Origin: Polyporus tsugae
Lineage: Eukaryota; Basidiomycota; Agaricomycetes; Polyporales; Polyporaceae
Direction of reading: 5' to 3'
Length of the DNA stretch: 64,000 nucleotides
NCBI GenBank assembly: GCA_024305745.1
Contig: JAHRBS010000014.1
Span: forward strand, 813,501-877,500
The notes beneath the pieces were generated by a model. That model was not told where the DNA came from, ran no database searches, and saw only the letters and a list, made by a program, of their open reading frames with translations. Positions 1 to 10,594 of the stretch are shown piece by piece. A program made the position numbers and the translations under genes. Each line of letters starts with the position of its first letter. Positions within the stretch are counted from its first letter, which is position 1.

Positions 1-1153
1 TGCGCAGCGGACTCCGCACAAATGCCAAATGAGCAATTGAACAAAGTTTGGAGAGACAGAGACCTTGTTCTCCAGTTAATCTATTTTGGTTATCTGACTG
101 GCTGATGCGGGCAACCCTCAGCAAGACATTCATTGCACGGCGACGCGGTCAGCATGAGACTCCGCAGAGCAAGTTGATGGAGACTGAGGCCTCTCGTGGA
201 CGAGCTCTTGCCAGATATGGGGATGGCGCAGCTGGCCTGTATGTAGACCTAACCGTCGCAGTATGATATTTGATATATTAGGACAACCTCAGACGTGTAG
301 AATTGCGAAGTTGCTGCGCCATGTCTACCTGTAAAGCCCAGCGTCCCGAGTACCAAGGAACTCTAGCCACTGCCAAGTACTGCTTGGCAGCTTGGAACAT
401 CCATGGGAAGCGCATCGGGGTAGTTGACCTTCGCCTCCCACGAGAGCTCATCAATGGATGTTCCCTAACCGAGGAGATTCTTCAACCGGCCAGAGTCTTC
501 CTGAGTAATTAAATTAATTACTGCGCCTTGCATAATTCCGTGAAGACGCAAAATTTCTTTTGGCGTCTAATCATTGATGTCACGGTCACGTCGCTACTCA
601 ACGCCTCTTGACCGCACCACAAAAGATTGGGTTTTCAAGCGCACATACTTGGAGGAGTTGTGTCGATGATGATTCAGATTAATGTAAAATTAATTTCAGA
701 GAAGCTGTATTCGCTGCTGTCAAGAAAACTGCGACGTACGACGTTGGGTTACAATTATTATGTCGTCTCCAACCTTCGGCAAATTTAAAGGATGCAGCAA
801 GACTCAACGAGGAAGACACAGCCCGAAGCGCACTTGGCGACTTCAAGTTCGAGCTTCCCAAAGGCCACGTTCATTCCAGGCTTCCGGCTACGCCGATTGA
901 GTTTTGGCAAGTAGACGGGAACCGGGTGCAATCCAATCCCGAAACTTCAAAATCCGCGTTCAAGGAGATACGGCAGCCGAAGAGTTGGTCGGGCTCGAGC
1001 GAACACGTACTCAATGTGCCTGTGTAGATGTCGGATGTACACCCGGACCGCAGCAGCGAAGATCGTCACAACCCGCTGCCGTTGGATGTTGATCGCCAAA
1101 ATTTAATTTAGCTGAAAATCGGAGACATCACGAAAGCAGGGACGGATGAGCAT
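1..1153. other. No recognisable gene
   Basis: Only short, uncharacteristic reading frames occur on both strands, none with a family signature or a convincing exon chain. The stretch looks like intergenic or decayed sequence. I see no RNA gene or repeat in it. Confidence 0.5.
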
Positions 1154-1846
1154 TCATAACTGGAAGATAAGTACCAACAAGGTGATCTCGACCGCGAACA
1201 CTACGAGCGACAGCAACGCAACGATCCACCCGGCTGTGGCGAACGGCCGCCCGAAGACGCGTTTCCCGGTCTGGCCGATGGTCTTGATCGCGCCGTGGTA
1301 CGCAGCGGGGTTCTTGTACTTGTCAGCAAAGTCGTGGCGCGAGTGGCGCTGGCGGAAGAACGCAATGACGAATATCACTCCCGCGAGGGCGGTGTACAGG
1401 ATCCCGACTACGCACAGCCGCGATGCAGGGGTACATATGGTCCACAAGATCAGCGACGATGTGGGTGGATGTCACATGGTGGGGGAGGGGACTGACTCTT
1501 GTAAAACCGGCGATCAAAGAGTCGCAAGACAGTCAGGGCATAACCGAGGTTGCCCATGGCACTGCGGCTGTATGCACCGTCGAACGTCCTCTGACGAGCA
1601 CGTATCTCCACTGCTTTCCGTTCGGTGTTAGAGGCAAGGGCTCCGTCGACACATCGCGCGACCACGCACCGAGCTCGTTGACATCGTCTGCGTAGAACGA
1701 ATTCGATCGATGTCCGCTGCCTCACTCGTCAGGAAACTGCCTGCGATTGTAATGTGGGGGTGTGCATACCCATAGGTCCTGTGACGAGAGTTGGCTAGTC
1801 TCTCGCGCTCGAGTTCGTCATATTCGCCCTTCTTTAAGTTTGCCAT
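1154..1846 (-). CDS. DUF202-family membrane protein, four exons
   Basis: Predicted 164-residue protein from exons 1846-1770, 1716-1670, 1613-1497 and 1407-1154; introns of 53, 56 and 89 nt have GT/AG ends and CTGAC- or CTAAC-like branch sites in the two upstream ones. The N-terminal third is charged and cytosolic-looking. The DUF202 signature follows: an R-x-R-Q-R-T-F-D-G-A-Y segment, a first hydrophobic helix, the sequence LRLFDRRFYKIGILY across the third intron, a second helix, and a third helix at the C-terminus. DUF202 also occurs in the VTC polyphosphate-polymerase subunits, but this is a stand-alone small protein and its role is unknown. The start is the first ATG giving an open chain; a longer N-terminus (reading on to about 2077) cannot be excluded. 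It is divergent from the OXA1 gene. Confidence 0.8.
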
Positions 1847-2268
1847 CGCAGAATGACTCTTAGCAGCGGAGTTATCGTAGTTTGTGTCGGGGATGCTTCG
1901 CTGGCTGGTATCAAGGTCGTTGAAGGTCGTTGTCGAGGATGTTGCATGCTGAGGTCCCGCGGTGCCCAGTGCCGAGGGTCCGTAATGAGGGAACAGAGGA
2001 AACCAGCTCGGACCGTGAGCACAACGTCTACGCCGTTTTGCCTCGCGGTCCGGACTTACGGAGCGCCCGTGGGCCAAACCTGCACGTGGCCAGTAAAGTT
2101 GAGAAGCGCCGGGAACATGTCTCGGAGCCAGCGCAACTCAGCGGGAGCCTCGACTGAGCTTCGTCGACACAAGTCTGTTCCCGACTCGTTCTCCACCCAC
2201 CTTTCTGCTCGACTTGTGCTGCCACGTCTCGGGGAGGAAGCGCAAGTATGGTGTTGTGTGTTGGATAC
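1847..2268. promoter_or_regulatory. Divergent intergenic region between DUF202 and OXA1 genes
   Basis: About 420 bp separate the two proposed start codons, which point away from each other, so both promoters must lie here or overlap the first exons. I see no clear TATA box. Confidence 0.35.
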
Positions 2269-4410
2269 ATGGGACGTTTGGGCGGGGCGGGTCTGCGGTG
2301 AGTGACACTTTGCCTCTTGCGTCGTCAAGTCCGGTCTTCTTACCGGCTTACCATCATTGCTAGGGCTTCGCGGCCGGTTCTGGGCGCGTCGCAGCTGAGG
2401 AACCTGTCTACTGTTGGCCTTCAGGTAAGCAATTCATTGCTCAGCTTGCTCTAGTGATTATGGACTCGGTGTTGGTTCTCGCATCCCTGAGGCGCGTGTG
2501 CTTGTGATGCATGTGTGTGCGTGTTCCGGATGCTTCGCATAAAAGGGCTCACCGCGCTGGTCAAGCTACGCGAATTTGGCCCGTCAGAACATGTGCGTGG
2601 TACTGTGACATGCAGCATTGCGTCTTCTGAAGTTCGTTGGGATTTACTCGGTGCACGACGGGCAAAGGCTGACGGCTCAAGGGAGAAAATCCTTGAAGAA
2701 ACGTTTGCGCCACTTGACGTGTCTACAGCATTTCCCCGAGGACAAGGGGGAGGACAAAGGCGCGAGAGGAATATGGAAGACACGTTAAGTGGCCCAAAAG
2801 TCACCCTCCTCCAGTTTCCCTGCATGGGTCTTTACCCGTCGTGGTACAAATCACGATACTCGCCCGGTTCTGTAAAGGTTGCGGTAAAAAATAAGCGTGA
2901 ATGTCATTATCATCCTTCGCTGCAACAACCGCAATGTCCCTTTGCAAAGGAATAGACCTTCCACAGTAAGGGTCGCTGTTTATGACCCGCCTACAATGAG
3001 CTTTTCGATAGCCATGGCAAAGGACGGTAAATTTATTCATACTATTTCTACAGTAATCTTTACCGTAATGAAGGGCAGACTGCCCTGATATGCACCTCAT
3101 GCCCACGACACATTTCGCTATTTCATATCTAATCACTTCGTGATCGTGTTGGCTCAACGTTTCCAACAGCGTTCCAGGTTTATTGTACCCCAGAGTGAGC
3201 TTCGGAACCTGCAGTTCCGGTCAGGCCCCCGGTCGTTCTGGAGCTGGGCGAAACCCAACCCAACCCCCGCCCCTACAGCTTCTGCTCCTGCTCTCGCTCC
3301 CACACAAGCTGCACCTGAGGACCTCACATCTGCGCCCGAAGCTGTGTCCGCATCAAGCCCGGAGTCGCTAATTCCTGCGGAAGCGTCAGCAGCGACCGAT
3401 GCAGCTTCCGCCGCACCCACACCTGACTTTGTCCTTCCCCCCGAGGCAGTCCCAACGGAGGCAGTCCCAACGGAGGCACTCTTCATAGACCCCGCATTGA
3501 TACCCCCGCTCAACTATGGCGACCTTGCCGCGCTCGATCTCGCAGGCTGGTCCCCTGCAGGCATCTGTCGGTGGACGATGGAGCTCATCAATGTCTCATC
3601 CGGCCTGCCCTGGTTCTGGACGATCGTCGCCACGACCGTCCTCTCCCGCGTCCTCCTCTTCCCCTTCACCGTGAAGCAGATGCAGAGCACCGCGGCGCTC
3701 GCGCCGTTCCAGGGCGAAGTCGCCACGATCCGTGATGAGATGGCGGCGGCGCAGAAGAAGCGGGACACGCTCGCGATGCAGCGCGCGGCGCTCAAGCAGA
3801 AGATGATCTACGAGAAGGCCGGCGTGAGCGTTGCCGGCATGGCTCTCTCGCCGTTCGTGCAGCTGCCCGTGACGCTGGGCATGTTCTTCGGCATGAAGAC
3901 GCTGTGCGACTTGCCCCTCCAGCAGCTCAAGTGGAGCGGGCTTGCGTGGCTCCCGGACCTGACGGTCGTGGACCCCACCTGGACGCTGCCCATCATCGCG
4001 ACCGCGCTCATGAACGTGCAGATCTCGGTATGTCAATCTTTCTCGTTTGGCTCTTCGTACTCACCCGTTCTCTTGAATAGGTGACGATGCGTGACATGGT
4101 TGGCACAACACCGCAGATGGGTCACGTCATGAACTTCCTCCGCCTCATGACGACCGCGTCGGTCTTCCTCCTCGCGAACCTTTCGAACGGCGTGCTCGTG
4201 TACCTGCTCACCAGCATCACTTGCATGACGGCCCAGTCGGTCCTTCTCCGCCAGCCCGCCGTCCGCCGCGCGCTCGGCATCCCGCTCATACCGAAGAACC
4301 TGCGCACCCCCACGCCGTCGATGCGTGAGTCCGCACAATACGTGCGTCAGTGGTGGAACAACAAGCTCGCGGACGCTCGGGCCGCCGAGAAGGCATCCAG
4401 GAGACGATGA
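2269..4410 (+). CDS. OXA1: Mitochondrial inner-membrane insertase OXA1
   Basis: OXA1/YidC family proteins insert mitochondrially made and some imported proteins into the inner membrane. The core is 3215-4027 plus 4081-4410, joined over a clean 53-nt intron (4028-4080) in phase 0. It has a Pro/Ala-rich linker, then five hydrophobic stretches with the family pattern: a first helix near FWTIVATTVLSRVLLFP, a charged coiled-coil loop (about 50 residues), and the SPFVQLPVTLGMFFGMK segment. The core frame has no suitable ATG. Two short upstream exons, 2269-2297 and 2364-2424, would supply ATG and an Arg/Ser-rich presequence containing ASRPVLGASQLRNLSTVGLQ, giving about 410 residues, close to yeast Oxa1 (402). 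That requires a 790-nt intron (2425-3214), unusually long here, so the first two exons are inference. The C-terminal tail is basic, as expected for ribosome contact. Confidence 0.85.
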
Positions 4411-5724
4411 TGTGGTGGGATCATGGTAGACGCATATAGGTAGAGGGGATTTATTGGTGAAAGTATCGTATGCTCACATGTAATACTCAGATTACCCTAG
4501 TACGGATACACCTCTACTCTATTCATAGTTGCGGCTGGTTTGAAGCACTGCCTGGGGTGCTTGGGTATGAACGTTGAACCGCCGCCTACTAAAATCAAAT
4601 GCAGGCCGGGACCCCCAGAACGCCCGACGAGCGTTGGGATCATTGCCAACGTACCGACAGCCTAGCTTCGCCTCGAAAAGAAACTTCGAAACTCTCAATT
4701 GCAGTTCAGTACAGTTCTAGAGTCGCAGCTGGGACTGACTGACGGGATCATTTTCATCTGATCGGCGACCTGTTTCAGGAGGCTGGCCACCTCTATGTAA
4801 CCACTGGGAACTTACGGAATGCCGCCAGTCGCCTCTTATAAAACCGGGTCCTGTCGCGCGGGCATCCCCCTCTGTTCTCGAAACCAGCACTGTTCGACCT
4901 GTCGTGCGTTCCAGTGGGCAGCGCCCTCCAGCAACCGCCCTCTGGCGTTCGATATTCGACGAATATCGAAGTGTAGTGCCCGGTGCGTCTTCCTTGACTA
5001 TCCTTACGAGCTATTGACGATAGCAAGTCCCTCCCAGCTACCGGGTTCAAAGTTCGGCCAACACAACTCATAGCTTCCCACCGAGAGCGTCCAAACGGAA
5101 CGGAACCGACGCCGGAGGTTTCGGGGTTCGAATCCTCATGTCTATCGTCAGGAGCTTATGTGGCAAGAAACGTGCCAGAGAAAGGATCATCGACTCGCGC
5201 AAACGACATCATTAGAAGGTGGAACGTCAGCAGGCTGGCTATAAGACAATCTGGCGCTCCAGAAGTACGAATCACGTTGCAAAGCTGTTATCAATTTCAG
5301 ACATGTGCACTGACCGGAGTCGAAATCGGCACAGCTGACACATCGCATTTATCGTCGAGCGAGAGCTGGGTTCCAATCAACTTTCAACACCCTTGCGCGG
5401 GCCAATGGTTGACGTCAGAATCACATCCCCACGACCAAGGTTCCGTAGCTGCCGCGTCCCATGGAAGATGCACTCCCAACGCTTGAGGTTCCAGGCCTCC
5501 TGTGCAATTTGCCATAGTGAGTCATGAGTCGCCGCGTGCAGACTGACGTCCGTCCAGCCAAGCACGACGGCTGCCCGGGAACCCGGGCGGTAACGGTGTG
5601 ACGGCAGGCCGTGCTTATAAATGACAATGAATGACTTAGGCATTGTAACGTCAACGTCCAGGCTTGCTTGATCCACCCCTGCTTCGCTGCGTCTGCTGCC
5701 CTCCCTTCAGTTCTCGTCGCCGAC
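4411..5724. other. Intergenic, no gene seen
   Basis: Contains the OXA1 3' region and short spurious frames. A tRNA-type B-box match (GGTTCGAATCC) occurs at 5125-5135, but the arms around it do not pair as a tRNA. Confidence 0.5.
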
Positions 5725-6960
5725 ATGGACACCCCGAGGTCGGCCAAGACCCACGTCGAGGCCGAGCTGTCGTATGCGGACAAGGCTTCCAAGTATGCAG
5801 TGCCGCTCTCCGCTGGGACCTCCGTCGCGTCCTCTATCTACGGGAAGGGTGGCGCCGTCGCGGTTGGGACGGAGATGCTCGATATCCCACCGGACGGGCC
5901 CCGGGCGCGGGTGGGTCGTCCCAGTCGGTGGTATGATTTACTCGGCGGCCATTTGCAGATGGGGGTATGTGTTTGTATCGTGTGCACTCGACCACGGAGT
6001 TCAACCTCGAATGTGTCGTATTATCTTTCTGGATACCTTGTGAACCTTCCTTGTCCCGACAACATTATCCTTCGTCAACTCCGCCTGCCTTGTTTGCCGC
6101 GGAATGCTTGTGGGCAGCGGACATATCTGCCCGATTCTTGCCTTTGTTATGTTCACAGCTCTCCAGGTTTGGTGCGTCACGGGGGAATACCTCAAAACTA
6201 ATGTCTTCCCGTATGCTTCAGACTCTATGTTGAGCACGCTGGGCAGCGTTGCCGGTATGGTGCGCCAACCTTTTGCACATGGGCTTAATCACTTTTCTAA
6301 GCACTGTCTCGGTTCATGACGGTGCTTAGTGTCATCCCTGGTAAACCGGCAGACCGCCAGTGAGTTCCTGGCTCTCCACATTGGGATGTCCGTTTCCCTG
6401 ACTGACGATGGATTCTTTACAGTGGGCACAAGGTGAGCGCGTGCTCCGCGACGTCCCCGCGTGTCATGGTGTGACCGTTCGTGCAGCCGTTTCTGGCACT
6501 CGGCGGAGTTCTGTGGACCATCAGCATGCTCGCATGTGCGTTCGCAACGAAGCTGTGGCACTTCTTCCTCATCATGGTGCGTTTGCCGCATGCCCGCCTC
6601 ATGACTCGGCTAATCACACATGCCTACCTACAGGGGCCCATTCAGGGTATCGCTAACGCCCTGGTCTATCCGTTGATCTTGGGTCAGGCAGTTTGACAAG
6701 GGTTGCCGGTGCTGACCTATTGCTAGGTCGCCTTACCAGCGCAATGGTTCCTGAAGTACCGTGCAAGGCTGGCGACAGGCATGGTCGTCGCGGGTCAGCC
6801 AATGGATCACCTCTTTTCTCGCACACACCTGACCCACCCCCCCCACACACAGGCGGCGCCGTCTCTATGTTGCTTTTCCGTGTGATGCTAATTGGGTCGC
6901 AGTTTCCCTCTATTCTGGCAGCCTGCAGATCGTCCAAGTTGGCGCTCTTGTCCTGTTAGA
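5725..6960 (+). pseudogene. Decayed MFS transporter, monocarboxylate-transporter-like
   Basis: Blocks in order match fungal MCT-like major facilitator proteins. They are a hydrophilic N-terminus ending in the PPDG motif (5725-5905), a first helix around GGMIYSAAICRWG (about 5925-5957), a VTGEYLKTNVF...ASDSMLSTLGS block (about 6164-6253), a helix from about 6485, a GPIQGIANALVYP helix (about 6632), a PAQWFLKYRARLATGMVVAG loop (about 6727-6797) and GGAVSMLLFRVML (6851). The frame changes between PPDG and the first helix with no usable intron, and nothing after about 6960 continues the C-terminal six helices. I read it as a frameshifted, 3'-truncated relic; a gene with further unseen introns is the alternative. 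MCT-like fungal proteins normally exceed 400 residues with 12 helices. Confidence 0.5.
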
Positions 6961-7770
6961 CGGCATGCTGCCCTCTCCTCCTCTCCGCTCCCTGTCATTA
7001 CCTCTGCCACTGTCGCTCCGCAGCGCCTTTCAAGCAAGATCCAAAGGTATTTTCGGTGTATTGATGTGCTTATCATCGCGCCTTCCAGTCATATGGTGGC
7101 TTTGACTCCAACCACGACTACTATCTAGGATATTCGACCTCACGCCTCTTACGTCGTCCACGCGCTGGAGATATGCTTTTTTGGCAGCTTCTGTTCCTCT
7201 CCCGCGTTATGACGTTTACACTTACGTCTTGTTACTCATGCAGACACTCTCTGCCACGGTGTCCCAGCCTAATAGATAGCTGACCTGCCGTTAGCATCTT
7301 TACTACTACATTCGCATAGATCGTATCCATAGATGTTTTTATTACACTCCGTTATATAGCATCCGACATACTCAAGTTTTGACCGAGAACCTGGACGCCA
7401 CCGGTACATGCCAATGTGCGTTCCATGGTGACACCATGCCGAGCATTAAGTACTATGGAGGATCTATCCCACCTTCCCCGCCCCCCTCCATCCCTCTCTC
7501 GCGGTTTCCGATCGAGTCCGGTGGAGTGTATGTCCGGCTGACATATTCCCCAATAGCATTGCGCACGGGTTACGCCACTGAAACATATTTTGCGCACGTC
7601 TCTTTAGCGAATGTGAATGACAAAGCAGTCGACGCACGGTAGCCGGGGAGACCGGACACAACTACTATATGAGTGGCGAAGCCCTGGGAGCACAGGAGAA
7701 ACATACCCACACACACACGCCACATTGCCCTTCATCTTATCCGCAGCCCGTTGGAGAACATATCACTATC
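6961..7770. other. Intergenic, no gene seen
   Basis: Follows the MFS relic and ends at the start of the oxidoreductase gene. A pyrimidine-rich CCCCGCCCCCCTCC-like run near 7478-7500 and a CA-rich tract near 7708-7722 are the only notable features; the latter lies in the probable 5' leader of the next gene. Confidence 0.4.
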
Positions 7771-9096
7771 ATGTCTCTTCCACAGACGACCCGCGAGTAC
7801 CGCCTCCCGAAGGTGGACGGCTTCCACAACCTTACCTTGCAAGAAGCGCCGATCCCGAAGCTCAAGTCTACTGAGGTTCTCGTGAAGATCCATGCGGTCT
7901 CCCTCCAGGTTGGCATTGCTTTTTCTTTCGATGTCTAGTTTATCCCTGTTGAACAAGGATGCGTGCCGTCCATATAGTACCGCGACCTTATCGTCGCCAA
8001 GGGCCAGTACCCGCTAGGCCAGAAGGAGAACCCGGTGCCCGGCTCCGACATGGCGGGCGAGATCATCGCGGTCGGCGAGGACGTGAAGGGCTGGAAGGTC
8101 GGCGAGCGGGTCTCGTCCAACTTCGCGGTCGACCACATCCACGGGGAGGCCACGGCGGAGATCAAGGCGACCGGCCTGGGTGGCCCGATCGATGGTGTCT
8201 TGACCGAGTACAAGGCCATCCCAGCGCACGTACGTCCATTCCATTTCGCTTCCCCCGCGCCACGACTCCCGGGCCGACGGTAACGCTGACGTCTGCTGTC
8301 AAATACGGTAGGCTCTTGTGCGCATCCCCGAACACCTGAGCTACGAGGAAGCGTCAACACTCCCGTGTGCGGCACTCACCGCGTACAACGCCTTCCTCGG
8401 CGGTAACCCGGTGTTGAAGGGCGGGGATACCGTCCTAGTCCAAGGCACCGGGGGCGTCTCGATCTTCGGACTCCAGCTGGCGGTCGCGTCTGGCGCCACG
8501 GTCATCGCGACATCATCCTCGGACAGGAAACTCGAGGCCGCAAAGAAGCTGGGAGCGAAGCACCTGATCAACTACAAGAAGACGCCGAACTGGGAGGAGG
8601 AGGTCGTCAAGATCACGAACGGGCGGGGCGTGGACCACGTCCTCGAGGTTGGGGGCCCGGGCACGATTATCAAGTCGGTGAAGGCGGTGAGGTATGGAGG
8701 AAATGTGGCTGTGATTGGGTTCGTGGCTGGGGTACGTGCACGTGGAGCTTGCGCGTTTCGACGGCTGAACCCACTTAACTTGTGCTCCGTCCCATGTAGG
8801 CCGGGGACGTGAGTGACCTTCCAGTGCTCATCCTCGGTAAGGCTATCAACATGCGCGGCATCCTCATCGGCTCTCGCACACAGTGAGCATCAATTGCGGT
8901 TCATCGCGGTTTGTGGACTCACCGTGGACGGTTTGCGTATAGATTCGAAGATATGAACCGCCTGATCGAGACTGTGAAGTTGAAGCCGGTTGTCGACAAG
9001 GTGTTCGACTTTGAGCATGTCCGGGATGCGTACGAGTACCAGGAGAGCCAGCAGCATGTTGGGAAGGTCGTAGTCAGGGTTGCGAAGAAGAACTAA
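7771..9096 (+). CDS. MDR-superfamily NAD(P)-dependent oxidoreductase
   Basis: Predicted 348-residue medium-chain dehydrogenase/reductase from five exons: 7771-7908, 7978-8229, 8312-8731, 8800-8882 and 8943-9096. All introns (60-82 nt) are GT-AG and keep frame. The N-terminal GroES-like half has PVPGSDMAGEI and a VGERV segment. The C-terminal Rossmann half has the nucleotide motif GTGGVS at about residues 175-180, followed by a conserved LGAKHLINYKK stretch. The Cys/His zinc ligands of classical alcohol dehydrogenases are not evident and the four-Cys structural zinc loop is absent. It is therefore nearer the quinone-oxidoreductase-like, zinc-free MDR branch. Substrate unknown; likely cytosolic, with no signal or targeting peptide. 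Confidence 0.9.
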
Positions 9097-9740
9097 GTCG
9101 GAGCTCCTACGTCGGAACTTAGCCTGTCGGAAGGATGTACTTGTATCTATACTGAAGCGGCGCTCCTTAGTCTTCTTCCGTGTTTACCGGTAGCCATTTG
9201 ATAATGCCGCGACATGGTCGGGAACTTGAAGTAGCTTGAAGTACGAGCTCGAATTGAACGTTGACATTGAACTGCGGCCCCGACGGCGCTCGAGTCGGAG
9301 GTCCCCGCTTAGCATTACATAAGGCACAACTCCCGCTTTAAAAATCATTGCAGGCATCGACTTGTGACTAAGTATATGTCCACTCATCGACTATGTTCTC
9401 GACAAATATCCAAGATCTGGATCATCCAATTTCACCTGAAAGAATGTTGCAAACCCCATCGTAAACGTGGTCCACTCGGACACCAAGGCTGTAGAGCATC
9501 GCGCACAGGGTTCTTGTGCAATGAACAACCGCCATGTATAAATATAATGATAAAGTGTGCAGACAGACAAGAAAACATCTAAGAAGGAGAGGAAGGATTC
9601 GGGCAGAACGCCCCTGTCCGGTATCGACTGCCTGACGAAGGCATAGGCAGTAGGCGGAGATGTACACTACGCCACCAGCGACCGCGAACCTGGGCTCGTC
9701 CAACAACGATGTCGCCCCCCATCCACGTTTCGGAGACGCC
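9097..9740. other. Convergent intergenic region
   Basis: Lies between the ends of the oxidoreductase gene (+) and the secreted repeat-protein gene (-). The frames seen here are antisense extensions of the low-complexity gene; I see nothing else. Confidence 0.5.
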
Positions 9741-10594
9741 TTAATCCGAGCCGGTCGCGGACGAGTCGTCGCTCGTGGTCGTGTCCGTCGCGGTCGCGGT
9801 CGCGGTGTCCGTGTCCGTGTCCGTCGCGGTAGCTGTCTCCGTGTCGGTATCGGTATCAGTGGCGGTAGCGGTGTCGGTGTCGGTATCCGTCGCAGTAGCG
9901 GTGGCGGTAGCCGTGTCCGTGTCCGTGTCAGTTGGGGTGGGGGTGGCGGTAGCAGTGCCCGTGTCCGTGTCCGTGTCCGTGTCCGTCGCAGTAGCGGTAT
10001 CGCTGTCCGTCGCGGTGCTCGAGACATCGGTGGCGGTGGCGGTGTCCGAGTCGGTGGCCGTCGCGGTCTCTGTGGGCTCCGCGACCGACGAAGAGGCAGA
10101 GCCGCTACGGTGAGGGTGGCGAGAGTGAGGGTGATGGTGGTGAGGGAAGTGGTGGCCCCACGGGCCGCCAGCGGGGAAGCCGGTCGGGAAGCCGGTCGGG
10201 AAGCCGGTCGGGAAGCCGGACGGGAAGTCGGTCGGGAAGCCGGACGGGAAGTCGGTCGGGAAGCCGGACGGGAAGCCGGACGGGAAGTGGCGAGGCTCGT
10301 GAGCGCGACGGCGGTCGGACGGGAACCTGGGGTGGGACCTATGGGAGGGGAACCCGGACGGGAACGAAGAAGGGCGACGAGTCGCCGTCTTGTCGGGGAC
10401 ACGGGACAAGCTGGTGGCTACGGTGAAGGTCTTAGTCACAGAGGGCACGGACTGGCTCGTCTCGGCGGAAGAAGCCGAGTCCTGAGCAACAGCTAGATGC
10501 CAAATGATGTCAGGGAGGTTCTGTTTCATGGGAGATTACGAGACTCACCTCCGCTAACAGCGAGAGCAGCGAGAACGAAGGAAAGGTACATCAT
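9741..10594 (-). CDS. Secreted low-complexity protein, FPSG/FPTG and Thr-Asp-Ala repeats
   Basis: Predicted 265-residue protein from exon 10594-10549 and exon 10492-9741; the 56-nt intron splits a Gly codon in phase 1. The first exon is almost exactly a signal peptide (MMYLSFVLAALAVSG, cleavage probably after AVA). The mature part has a Ser/Thr-rich linker, a run of about ten tetrapeptides FPSG, FPTG or FPTD, a His-rich patch (GHHFPHHHHPHSRHPHR), and a long C-terminal tract of alternating Thr with Asp or Ala. It is acidic at the end, lacks cysteines and has no C-terminal hydrophobic tail, so no GPI anchor. It resembles O-glycosylated cell-wall or matrix proteins; the His cluster could bind metal. 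No family recognised. The repeats make very long Arg-rich and Val/Ser-rich frames on other strands, which I treat as shadows. Confidence 0.75.
9760..10290. repeat. In-gene tandem repeats
   Basis: Two coding repeats in the secreted-protein gene. About 10175-10290 holds 12-bp units (CGGGAAGCCGGT type on the + strand) encoding FPTG/FPSG. About 9760-10080 holds hexamer-like units (GTGTCC, GTCGCG, GTAGCG) encoding Thr-Asp and Thr-Ala. All unit lengths are multiples of 3, so length change keeps frame. Confidence 0.85.

Noticed and set aside
2801..3166. 121-codon minus-strand frame inside the proposed OXA1 intron
   Set aside because: No family features and no conserved composition; most likely chance.
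5096..5150. Possible tRNA gene at a GGTTCGAATCC B-box
   Set aside because: The T stem is weak and no matching 5' acceptor strand or A-box lies at the right distance.
9422..10496. Long Arg-rich (- strand, 326 codons) and Arg/Val-rich (+ strand, 278 and 112 codons) frames overlapping the secreted repeat gene
   Set aside because: They are by-products of GC-rich repeats whose unit lengths are multiples of three. Only one frame has a signal peptide, an intron at a sensible place and a coherent composition.
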